Assembly (NCBI GenBank): GCA_003452695.1
Contig: DMNP01000393.1
Coordinates: 1-7,630 of the forward strand
Source of the DNA: Eggerthellaceae bacterium
GTDB lineage: Bacteria; Actinomycetota; Coriobacteriia; Coriobacteriales; Eggerthellaceae
DNA length: 7,630 nucleotides
Direction: 5' to 3'
Position numbers and translations under genes: made by a program. The notes under the pieces are model-generated. The model was given only the letters and a program-made list of their open reading frames with translations, was not told where the DNA came from and made no database searches. Positions 1 through 5,378 of this stretch are shown here, piece by piece; within the stretch, counting starts at the first letter, position 1, and every line of letters begins with the position of its first letter.

Positions 1-1110
1 CTGTACGACGCGAAGTTCTTCTACGACGAGGACCTGAAGCAGCCGCTGGAGGCCTACGTGGAGAAGCTTTCCGAGGTCGTGTTCCAGGAATCGCTGGGCA
101 CGATGCGCGCCAAGACCGACCGCGTGGTGGCTTTGACCAAGCACCTGGGCGCCGACGCGGGCCTGCAGGGGCAGGACGCCGCAGACGCCGAGCGCGCAGC
201 GTTCCTGGCCAAGGCCGACCTGGTTACAGGCGCGGTGGTGGAGTTCACCAGCGTGCAGGGCATAATGGGCCGCTACTACGCCCAGGCCGCCGGCGAAACC
301 GACCAGGTGGCCGAGGCCATAGCCGACCATTACCGCCCGCGTTTCTCGGGCGATGCCACGCCGGCCACCCTGGTTGGCAAGGTGGTGGCCACGGCCGACA
401 AGCTGGACACCATTTGCGGCCTGTTCGCGGTGGGGCAGGGTCCGACCGGATCGTCCGACCCCTTCGCGTTGCGCCGCAGCGCCATCGGCATCCTGGCCAT
501 AATCGAAGACGGGCTGGACATCTCGCTCATTCAGGCCATCGATGCATCGCTTGGCATCTACGCGCAGGGCGGTCTGGAATTCGACCGCGCGGCCGTGCGC
601 GCCGATGTGGTTGACTTCTTCGTAACGCGCACGAAGGTGATGCTGCGCGACGGCGGCGTGGCGGCCGATACGGTGGACGCCGTGCTGGCGACCGGCGTGG
701 AGGAACCCGCGACCATCGTGGCCCGCGCGCGAGCTCTGGAAGCCGCCCGCGCCGAGCAGGCCGAGGCCTTCGACGACCTGGCGACCGCCTATGCCCGCGC
801 CAACAACCTGCGCGATGCGGGGGAGGGCACGGACGTGGACGCCGCGCTGCTGGCCGCCGATGCACAGGCGCTCGACCAAGCCGTGCAGACGGCGCAGGAC
901 GCCGTGGAGGCCGCACTTGCCGCCAACGACTATCCGGCGGCGCTTGCCACGCTGGCGGGGCTGCGCGCGCCGATAGACGCGTTCTTCGAGGGCGTGATGG
1001 TCATGGACGAAGACCCTGCGGTGCGCGCGAACAACCTGCGCCTGCTGAACCGCTTCGTGGCCGTGTTCGCCAACGTGGCCGACTTCGGCAAGATGTCGAA
1101 GGCGAAGTAG
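1..1110 (+). CDS. glyS: Glycyl-tRNA synthetase beta subunit, C-terminal part (5' end outside window)
   Basis: This is the beta subunit of the heterotetrameric alpha2beta2 glycyl-tRNA synthetase, a cytosolic enzyme that charges tRNA-Gly with glycine. The reading frame is already open at base 1, so the true start lies upstream; the visible 369 codons are roughly the C-terminal half of a family of about 690 residues. The first codons give DAKFFYDEDL, a typical GlyS segment. Further on are the family hallmarks QGIMGRYYA (about codons 83-91), DHYRPRF, ADKLDTICGLF and PTGSSDPFALRRSAIGIL (about codons 149-166). The C-terminus has FFEGVMVMDEDPAVRANN and ADFGKM, from the ArgRS-like anticodon-binding tail. 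GTG at 58 is an internal valine codon, not a start. The alpha subunit glyQ would be expected upstream, outside the window. Codon use is strongly GC-rich. A hairpin about 80 bp after the stop probably ends the transcript. The identification is very secure. Confidence 0.97.
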   Translation: MYDAKFFYDEDLKQPLEAYVEKLSEVVFQESLGTMRAKTDRVVALTKHLGADAGLQGQDAADAERAAFLAKADLVTGAVVEFTSVQGIMGRYYAQAAGETDQVAEAIADHYRPRFSGDATPATLVGKVVATADKLDTICGLFAVGQGPTGSSDPFALRRSAIGILAIIEDGLDISLIQAIDASLGIYAQGGLEFDRAAVRADVVDFFVTRTKVMLRDGGVAADTVDAVLATGVEEPATIVARARALEAARAEQAEAFDDLATAYARANNLRDAGEGTDVDAALLAADAQALDQAVQTAQDAVEAALAANDYPAALATLAGLRAPIDAFFEGVMVMDEDPAVRANNLRLLNRFVAVFANVADFGKMSKAK

Positions 1111-1192
1111 GGCCGAATCGCCCTGCGATATCCCATTCTGGGGCTGGGGGGAGATGGCGGCGCGTCGCACGCTGCCGCGCCCCGTGAACGGT

Positions 1193-1227
1193 TGGGGAGG
1201 CTCTCCGATTAACCGGGAGCCTCCCCA
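1193..1227 (+). terminator. Strong GC-rich hairpin after glyS (probable terminator)
   Basis: A perfect 10-bp stem, GGGGAGGCTC (1194-1203) with GAGCCTCCCC (1217-1226), is extended by a T-A pair at 1193/1227 and has a loop of about 13 nt. It lies 83 bp after the glyS stop. No T-run follows, so it is not a classic intrinsic terminator. Such U-less hairpins are common terminator candidates in high-GC actinobacteria, and that assignment is inferred. Confidence 0.6.
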
Positions 1228-1254
1228 TCCGTTCCCATGCGTTCCAGCGTCGCG

Positions 1255-1287
1255 TGTATACAAAAAGCACTTGCATGTATTCAAAGC
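1255..1287 (+). repeat. Direct repeat TGTATxCAAA, 21 bp apart (possible operator)
   Basis: TGTATACAAA at 1255-1264 recurs as TGTATTCAAA at 1276-1285, and both are followed by an A-rich GC step. The 21-bp offset is two helical turns, which places both copies on the same DNA face, as expected for tandem binding by a winged-helix protein. The site is about 100 bp upstream of the promoter of the regulator gene. The role is inferred. Confidence 0.4.
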
Positions 1288-1323
1288 GAGTATCTGCAGG
1301 AAATTGCTACGCGCGCATATTAC

Positions 1324-1354
1324 CGTTCCAAATTTGGTGCAAAATACTGGAACG
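1324..1354. promoter_or_regulatory. Inverted repeat CGTTCCA-N17-TGGAACG (possible operator)
   Basis: CGTTCCA at 1324-1330 and TGGAACG at 1348-1354 form perfect 7-bp arms just upstream of the -35 element. The left arm overlaps a perfect 10-bp palindrome, CCAAATTTGG, at 1328-1337. Two more GTTCC copies lie at 1231 and 1241, 10 bp apart. The position suits a repressor or activator of the downstream gene, but no binding protein can be named. Confidence 0.4.
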
Positions 1355-1357
1355 CCC

Positions 1358-1388
1358 TTGCGCCAATTCGCGGCAAGAGGCGTATAAT
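1358..1388 (+). promoter_or_regulatory. Candidate sigma-A-type promoter of the PAS/winged-helix gene
   Basis: The -10 element is a perfect TATAAT at 1383-1388. The best -35 element is TTGCGC at 1358-1363, with a 19-bp spacer, slightly longer than ideal. Transcription would begin near 1394-1396, which rules out the TTG codon at 1388 as a start and leaves a leader of about 20 nt before GTG 1415. Confidence 0.55.
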
Positions 1389-1414
1389 TGCGGCAGGGAA
1401 TGGGAGCATTGGTC

Positions 1415-3103
1415 GTGGTGGCAATGAGGGACAGCGAAACGGAAACCGTAGAGCGCAACGCTGAAATCGAGGAAGAGGAAGCACCGGATCCTTTCGGCGT
1501 CGTGGACTTTCGGCCCGAAACGTTCGAAATCCTGCGCGCCAACGACCGTCTGTGGGAAATAGTCGGCGGCGAGGCGCTTTCGCCCGAGCGCCGCGACCAG
1601 ATATTGCGCAACGTTACCGCCATGGTCCCGCTGGTGGACCAATCGGATTTCCTGGACAATCTGCAGCAAGTTGGCATGGGCGACGAGCCCATGGCCTTCG
1701 ATACGCACCTCTGGCATGCGGAGGGCTATCTGGTGGAGGTGGCGGGCTGGGTGTCGCTCGTGCAGAACGGCGAGGGCCCGAAGTACCACCTGGTGGTGGC
1801 AGACGTAACCCGCAGCCGTTCCAGCAGCCGCGAAAGTCGCCGCCAGCTGCGCATGCAGCATTTCAAGACGATATACGACCTGCTGTTCCTGTTCGACGTG
1901 CGCGAGCAGACGGCGCTGTGCTACAAGTGCCCCTACGACGCCCCGTTCGACACGACGGGCGGCATGCGCATGGTGCTGGCCGACAGCGTGGACTATCTGG
2001 TGAAGCGCTTTTCCAACGGAGGCGATCAGCTGCGCGAGTTCTTCGAGCCGCTGCTGCAGCGCGCGGCGCCGGGCGCGGGCCCTGCAACGCCGGCGCCCAT
2101 ACTGGCGGGCGTGGACCATCCGCTTTCGATGCGCGTTACCTTTGCGGGCGAGGATGGCCTGCGCGAAGCGGTGCTCATCGATGCCGAGGCCGGGGCCTAC
2201 TTCTTCGGGTGCCGCAAGCTGGACGAGGTAAGCGCCACCGACATGCTGGACGACATGGACGGGCGCATCCTGCATGCGCCTTCACCTGCGGGCGGCATGA
2301 TCGTGTTTTCGATAGAAGGCAACCAGACATACGTTACCTTCGCAAACGAGCGCGCGCGTGCCCTGTTCGTGGGCACCACGATAAACGGCGGGATGCTGCC
2401 CATCGACGACATAATAGCCCAGCTGCCCATTGGCCCCGACCACGTGCAGGCCCTGCGCGAGCGCGGCGAGTGCATAGTCACCCACGTGCCCTGCGGCCAG
2501 GACATTACCAGCTGGCACGTGGTGGTTATGCGCGAATCGCCCGAATCGGTGCGCGCCGTGGTGGTGGCAAACGAAATCGTGGCCCGCAGCCTGGCGCAGG
2601 TGGCAAACGGCATAGGCGGCCAGCCCGAGGGCGAGGCGCTGGTACCGGGCGTCTTCATGCCCCGCGAAAACGGCGAGCCCGACATCTTCATCCGCACCTT
2701 CGGCTATTTCGACGTGTTCGTGAACGGCCATGCGGTGGTATTTCCCAGCGCGAAGGCCAAGGAGCTGCTGGCCCTGCTGGTGGACCGCCACGGGGGAGAG
2801 GTAACGGCCAACGAGGCCATCGCGTATCTGTGGGAAGACGAGCCGGCCACGCCCGTGGTGCTGTCGCGCCAGCGCAAGGTGGCCATGCGCATGCGCAAGA
2901 CGCTGGAAGACTACGGCATCGGCCATATCGTGAACAGCGTGAACGGCAGGCGCAGCCTTGCGGTGTCGGCCGTGCGCTGCGACCTGTACGACTATATGGC
3001 CGGCGACCCGAGCACCCCTTTCCGCGGCACCTACATGCAGAACTACAGCTGGGGCGAAGTGACCCTCGGCGAGCTGCTGACCACCATGCCCTTCCACGAC
3101 TAG
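1415..3103 (+). CDS. PAS-like sensory protein with C-terminal winged-helix (OmpR/SARP-type) DNA-binding domain
   Basis: A probable cytosolic one-component transcriptional regulator of about 562 residues. I chose GTG 1415 because GGGAG at 1402-1406 sits 8 nt upstream; ATG 1400 (no ribosome-binding site, about 5 nt after the likely transcription start), GTG 1418 and ATG 1424 are alternatives. After an acidic N-terminus, residues about 25-132 read as a PAS-like fold (VVDFRPETFEILRAN near its start, KYHLVVADVTRS near its end). Residues about 150-265 form a second, unassigned alpha/beta segment containing a CYKC pair (C169, C172). Residues about 295-395 look like a third PAS-like segment. Residues about 425-525 form the winged helix: TFGYFDVFVNG strands, then AKAKELLALLVDRHG, and a second helix pair ending in VNSVNGRRSLAV. 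No receiver domain, kinase, membrane segment or long BTAD domain is visible. The ligand is unknown. The gene is single, with its own promoter and a hairpin 12 bp after the stop. The DNA-binding domain is secure; the PAS labels are weaker. Confidence 0.85.
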   Translation: MVAMRDSETETVERNAEIEEEEAPDPFGVVDFRPETFEILRANDRLWEIVGGEALSPERRDQILRNVTAMVPLVDQSDFLDNLQQVGMGDEPMAFDTHLWHAEGYLVEVAGWVSLVQNGEGPKYHLVVADVTRSRSSSRESRRQLRMQHFKTIYDLLFLFDVREQTALCYKCPYDAPFDTTGGMRMVLADSVDYLVKRFSNGGDQLREFFEPLLQRAAPGAGPATPAPILAGVDHPLSMRVTFAGEDGLREAVLIDAEAGAYFFGCRKLDEVSATDMLDDMDGRILHAPSPAGGMIVFSIEGNQTYVTFANERARALFVGTTINGGMLPIDDIIAQLPIGPDHVQALRERGECIVTHVPCGQDITSWHVVVMRESPESVRAVVVANEIVARSLAQVANGIGGQPEGEALVPGVFMPRENGEPDIFIRTFGYFDVFVNGHAVVFPSAKAKELLALLVDRHGGEVTANEAIAYLWEDEPATPVVLSRQRKVAMRMRKTLEDYGIGHIVNSVNGRRSLAVSAVRCDLYDYMAGDPSTPFRGTYMQNYSWGEVTLGELLTTMPFHD

Positions 3104-3114
3104 CCGCTTACGGG

Positions 3115-3143
3115 TGTGTCAAGGGGACGTTTCTCTTGACACA
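3115..3143. repeat. Hairpin repeat copy 1, TGTGTCAAG / CTTGACACA
   Basis: Perfect 9-bp arms TGTGTCAAG (3115-3123) and CTTGACACA (3135-3143) enclose the loop GGGACGTTTCT. It starts 12 bp after the regulator's stop codon and could help end that transcript. The GGGGACGT core and the CTCTTG right shoulder recur in copy 2. The layout resembles the dispersed REP-like hairpins mobilised by Y1/RAYT transposases, a resemblance that is inferred. Confidence 0.65.
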
Positions 3144-3153
3144 TTATCCGACA

Positions 3154-3176
3154 TGCAGGAAAGACTTCCTCCTGCA
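3154..3176. repeat. Hairpin TGCAGGA / TCCTGCA between the two repeat copies
   Basis: Perfect 7-bp arms TGCAGGA (3154-3160) and TCCTGCA (3170-3176) enclose a 9-nt loop. It fills the space between the two GGGGACGT hairpins, so three stem-loops lie end to end within 94 bp, with almost no unpaired spacer before copy 2. Confidence 0.5.
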
Positions 3177-3208
3177 GGTGACAATGGGGACGTACCCTCT
3201 TGTCATCT
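3176..3208. repeat. Hairpin repeat copy 2, AGGTGACAA / TTGTCATCT
   Basis: Arms at 3176-3184 and 3200-3208 pair over 9 positions, one of them a G-T wobble. Inside, GGGG at 3186-3189 can pair with the C-rich 3195-3198 around the loop ACGTA. The core GGGGACGT and the CTCTTG shoulder match copy 1 at 3124-3138, while the outer arm (TGACAA rather than TGTCAA) is rearranged yet still self-complementary. Compensating arm changes of this kind mean that the fold itself is conserved. Confidence 0.65.
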
Positions 3209-3244
3209 TAAAGATAGCAAAAGGGTCTGTTGCCTTGACGCACA

Positions 3245-3282
3245 TTTACTCAGAATATTTAAGTAAAATAAATTTGAGTAAA
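3245..3282. promoter_or_regulatory. Inverted repeat TTTACTCA-N22-TGAGTAAA in the ATPase promoter region
   Basis: Perfect 8-bp arms TTTACTCA (3245-3252) and TGAGTAAA (3275-3282) flank an AT-rich centre with its own nested ATTTA (3257-3261) and TAAAT (3269-3273) pair. The right arm overlaps the proposed -35 element of the ATPase gene, so a protein bound here would block transcription. It is either an operator or an RNA hairpin; operator is preferred by position. Confidence 0.45.
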
Positions 3283-3300
3283 ACAGAGTTAAGATATACT
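3274..3300 (+). promoter_or_regulatory. Candidate promoter of the ATPase gene
   Basis: TTGAGT (3274-3279) and TATACT (3295-3300) fit -35 and -10 elements but with a short 15-bp spacer. They lie in the most AT-rich part of the window, and transcription from here would leave a leader of about 27 nt before the ATG at 3334. Confidence 0.4.
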
Positions 3301-3333
3301 TTCCTTGAACATTGGCCAGACAAGGAAGCGCAC

Positions 3334-4725
3334 ATGGAATTCTTTGGCAGGGAACAAGAACTTTCGGAAATGGAAAGAGCGTTTGCGAGCGAAAAGTTCG
3401 AAGCCGTGCTGCTGTATGGGCGTCGGCGCGTGGGCAAGACGGAACTCATTCGACAAGCACTCGAAGAGGCCGATGGATCGCTGATTATATCGTGCGAGTG
3501 CAAACGAGCCAGCTTCGCTGTTAACCTACGCCATCTGTCGGCCCGTATCGCTTCGGCTCTTAAGCTGCCCGCAGATTACGTGTTCCCCTCTTTCGATGCG
3601 CTCTTGGACGCGGTTTTTGATGCGGCATCCAGGCAGAAGGTCGTTTTTGTCATCGATGAGTTCTCATTTCTTCTTCGGGAAGATCCATCCGTGGATTCTT
3701 CTCTTGCCATAGCGATAGATGCCCATCGCCATGATTCCCTGTTGAAAATCGTATTGTCCGGTAGCTATGTCGACCTTATGGAGCACTTGGTCGATGCAGC
3801 ATCGCCCCTCTACGGGCGCTTTACGCACATCATCCACTTGATGCCCTTCGATTACTTCACGGCAGCGCGTTTTTATCCGAACTACATCCCTGCCGACAAG
3901 GTGCTCATGTACGCAACGATGGGAGGCGTGCCCTACTTCAATTCGCTCATCGACCCAGACAAACCGGCTATCGACAACGTCATAGAGCTAATCGTCAGAA
4001 AAGATTCCATACTCGAGCACGAAGTAAGCGAGATGTTGCTGGCAGAAACGAATAAAATCGCTGGGCTGAACACAATTATCGAGCTGGTCGGAAGCGATGT
4101 GCGCAAGTACAGCGACATTATGGGACGCGTTTCGCAGGATAAGCGGGTTAATCCTTCCTATGCTCTTGCGCGCCTGCAGGGGATGGGCATTCTACGAAAG
4201 GTGGAGCCCATTAACGCTAAGGGGAACAAGAAGCGAACGTTTTATGCATTTGGCGATAATCTGGTGCATTTCTACTATCGCTACGTCTTTCGTTACTTGG
4301 CAGAGAGAAACATCATGGCTCCTCGCGATTTCTTTTCGGAGTTTGTGCAACACGATTTGGATGCTGTGTATTTGCCGAAGAAGTTCGAGGAGCTGGCTGC
4401 GCAGGGCATAGCGCGCATGAGCCGGCTTCACCGCATCGAGCCTTTGGTGTACGAGGTGGGAACCTATTCGTTCGACGATGCGAGGGCCCGAGTGAACAGG
4501 CAATTCGATGTTGTCACGCGCGACGCCGAAGGATATACCTCGTACGAATGCAAGTTCACGAACGCGCCAATCGATAGCCGCGTTGCCGCAGAGGAAGAGC
4601 GGCAGGTGCGCGACTTGGACATCGATTTTTATCGGTTGGGCTTCATATCGAAATCCGGGTTTGCAGGCGATGTGGACCCGAACCGCTACGTGCTCGTCGC
4701 GCTTGACGACCTCTATGCGGAATAG
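3334..4725 (+). CDS. P-loop ATPase of the archaeal-ATPase/DUF234 family with PD-(D/E)xK-like C-terminus
   Basis: A cytosolic ATP-binding protein of 463 residues, typical for this family (COG1672-like). ATG 3334 is chosen because AGGAA at 3323-3327 lies 6 nt upstream and the protein then opens with FFGREQEL, the usual N-terminus of these ATPases. Walker A is GRRRVGKT (29-36), Walker B is VVFVIDEF (103-110), and a sensor-like LSGSY is at 141-145. The family motif PLYGR is at 158-162. Residues about 240-292 form a winged helix and about 302-463 the DUF234 region, where D392, E405 and K407 (FDVV then YECKF) match a PD-(D/E)xK nuclease core. In this family the true role is poorly known; DNA or RNA processing, toxin-like activity or defence are guesses. 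The gene stands alone, and its base composition is near 50% GC with AT-ending codons, clearly lower than the neighbours, so it was probably acquired horizontally. Family assignment is secure, function is not. Confidence 0.9.
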   Translation: MEFFGREQELSEMERAFASEKFEAVLLYGRRRVGKTELIRQALEEADGSLIISCECKRASFAVNLRHLSARIASALKLPADYVFPSFDALLDAVFDAASRQKVVFVIDEFSFLLREDPSVDSSLAIAIDAHRHDSLLKIVLSGSYVDLMEHLVDAASPLYGRFTHIIHLMPFDYFTAARFYPNYIPADKVLMYATMGGVPYFNSLIDPDKPAIDNVIELIVRKDSILEHEVSEMLLAETNKIAGLNTIIELVGSDVRKYSDIMGRVSQDKRVNPSYALARLQGMGILRKVEPINAKGNKKRTFYAFGDNLVHFYYRYVFRYLAERNIMAPRDFFSEFVQHDLDAVYLPKKFEELAAQGIARMSRLHRIEPLVYEVGTYSFDDARARVNRQFDVVTRDAEGYTSYECKFTNAPIDSRVAAEEERQVRDLDIDFYRLGFISKSGFAGDVDPNRYVLVALDDLYAE

Positions 4726-4853
4726 TGACCCTGGTGTAAGTAAAAAGGGGGAATTGTAAGCAAAACGCAAAAACGCACGAGGGCGCAATGGGCCGATTGC
4801 GGTACAGGCAAGCGATGTGCCAGCGGCGTTCCCCGCGTGCCCGAAAAAGCACG

Positions 4854-4880
4854 AAGCGTTCCATGAAATGAGGAACGCTT
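4854..4880. terminator. Perfect hairpin AAGCGTTCC / GGAACGCTT, possibly bidirectional terminator
   Basis: Arms at 4854-4862 and 4872-4880 pair perfectly over 9 bp around a 9-nt loop, 128 bp after the ATPase stop. On the + strand only TATAG follows; read from the - strand it is followed, five bases later, by a run of five T. It can end + transcripts from the ATPase, but its U-tract is better placed for - strand transcripts. Confidence 0.5.
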
Positions 4881-4916
4881 TATAGCATAGTAAGAATAAA
4901 TCACACACAGAATCCA

Positions 4917-4974
4917 CGCAAAATGCGCCACAAAATCCCACGCCAATCGCAAATGCGAGCTGCATAAGTACTTA
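4917..4974. repeat. Cluster of short palindromes CGCA-AAA-TGCG, TCGCA-AA-TGCGA, TAAGTACTTA
   Basis: Two related near-palindromes, CGCAAAATGCG (4917-4927) and TCGCAAATGCGA (4947-4958), have centres about 30 bp apart, close to three helical turns. A perfect 10-bp palindrome, TAAGTACTTA, follows at 4965-4974. They could be protein-binding sites controlling the surface-protein region. The sites are short and chance is not excluded. Confidence 0.3.
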
Positions 4975-5073
4975 CCCCAGCTTAACAATTACCTGAAAAA
5001 TCAACGTTATCAGGCAAAATGATGGAACGCTTCTGTCCCGATGGAGCGATATCATTCCCTAGAATACGAATAC

Positions 5074-5184
5074 TTGGGCGTAGTGCGCCCAGCGGATGCA
5101 CGTAACATAACCGCACCCCGTCCGCAGGAACGATTGCATGGCCTTCTGGCCAGCGAATATGGCAATAGCACCGCTAGCGGTGTT
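5074..5184 (+). promoter_or_regulatory. Structured leader: three stem-loops before the small ORF
   Basis: Three hairpins follow one another. TGGGCG (5075-5080) pairs with CGCCCA (5086-5091). TGGCC (5139-5143) pairs with GGCCA (5148-5152) around the loop TTCT. The perfect 14-bp palindrome CACCGCTAGCGGTG (5169-5182) folds as CACCG-CTAG-CGGTG, extendable to 5167/5184 with one wobble. The last ends 26 bp before ATG 5211 and is followed by TTTGG, so it could act as a leaky attenuator or a dimer-binding operator. I do not recognise a known riboswitch. Confidence 0.35.
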
Positions 5185-5210
5185 TGGCAAAACGGAGTGA
5201 GGAGCACGAC

Positions 5211-5378
5211 ATGTTTACGAATTGGATCCAGGCGACCTTCGTCGCAACCGAGACCGCCCTGTACGAGCAGGCCATGGATTGCCAAGTGCGGCGCCAGGCG
5301 AACGGGCGGTACGCGTATCATCCCTGCGTGGCCAACAAGCCTCCCAAGCTCCTACATATGTATGCGCGGCGCGGATAG
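5211..5378 (+). CDS. Small hypothetical protein, 55 residues, possibly the N-terminal part of a frameshifted gene
   Basis: I do not recognise this protein. ATG 5211 has an excellent ribosome-binding site, AGGAG at 5200-5204 with a 6-nt spacer, and codons that mostly end in G or C, as in real genes of this genome. The sequence starts MFTNWIQATFVATETALYEQ, continues with two cysteines (DCQVRR and YHPC) and a basic end KPPKLLHMYARRG, with no signal peptide or membrane segment. After the TAG at 5376-5378 the -1 frame stays open to 5608 and reads as an Ala/Pro-rich linker (PNLPEPNN, VKPPPADDSS, PLTPCNACRK), so the intact protein could be about 130 residues. It sits directly upstream of the surface protein gene and may be co-transcribed with it. 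A stem, GGCGC/GCGCC (5368-5382), overlaps the stop codon. Confidence 0.5.
   Translation: MFTNWIQATFVATETALYEQAMDCQVRRQANGRYAYHPCVANKPPKLLHMYARRG

Larger units (their letters stand above)
1111..1414. other. Intergenic regulatory stretch between glyS and the PAS/winged-helix gene
   Basis: I see no convincing gene in these 304 bases. The left part holds the terminator-like hairpin. The right part (about 1231-1390) is AT-richer and carries a 21-bp-spaced direct repeat, repeated GTTCC motifs, a CCAAATTTGG palindrome and a promoter, so most of it looks like the control region of the downstream regulator. Confidence 0.6.
4726..5210. other. 485-bp intergenic region without a convincing gene
   Basis: No ORF here has a good start, ribosome-binding site and codon use together. 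The left third follows the ATPase and ends in a terminator-like hairpin. The middle (about 4890-5020) is AT-rich and carries several short palindromes. The right third (5074-5184) can fold into three consecutive stem-loops and probably forms the leader of the small ORF at 5211. No clear -35/-10 pair was found, so the promoter for the downstream genes is not located. Confidence 0.6.

Noticed and set aside
1307..2275. Minus-strand ORF of 322 codons
   Set aside because: It lies antisense to the regulator, has His/Gln/Arg-rich composition and exists because GC-rich DNA has few stop codons.
2282..3097. Minus-strand ORF of 271 codons
   Set aside because: It is the antisense shadow of the winged-helix half of the regulator and shows no domain pattern.
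3115..3239. CRISPR array
   Set aside because: The repeats are only two or three, differ in their arms, are self-complementary hairpins, and have no uniform spacers or cas genes nearby.
1552..3333. In-frame extension of the ATPase frame back through the regulator gene, which would give a 1057-residue protein
   Set aside because: The upstream part is an Arg/Ala/Gly-rich shadow of the regulator. The ATPase has a proper ribosome-binding site and a family-typical N-terminus at 3334.
4192..4965. Minus-strand ORF of 257 codons reaching into the intergenic region
   Set aside because: Most of it is antisense to the ATPase. The Cys/Phe-rich N-terminus looks membrane-like only superficially, and no ribosome-binding site was seen.
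4726..5210. Possible riboswitch, small RNA or tRNA
   Set aside because: Short hairpins are present, but I found no tRNA cloverleaf and no conserved core of c-di-GMP, cobalamin or other riboswitches that I know.
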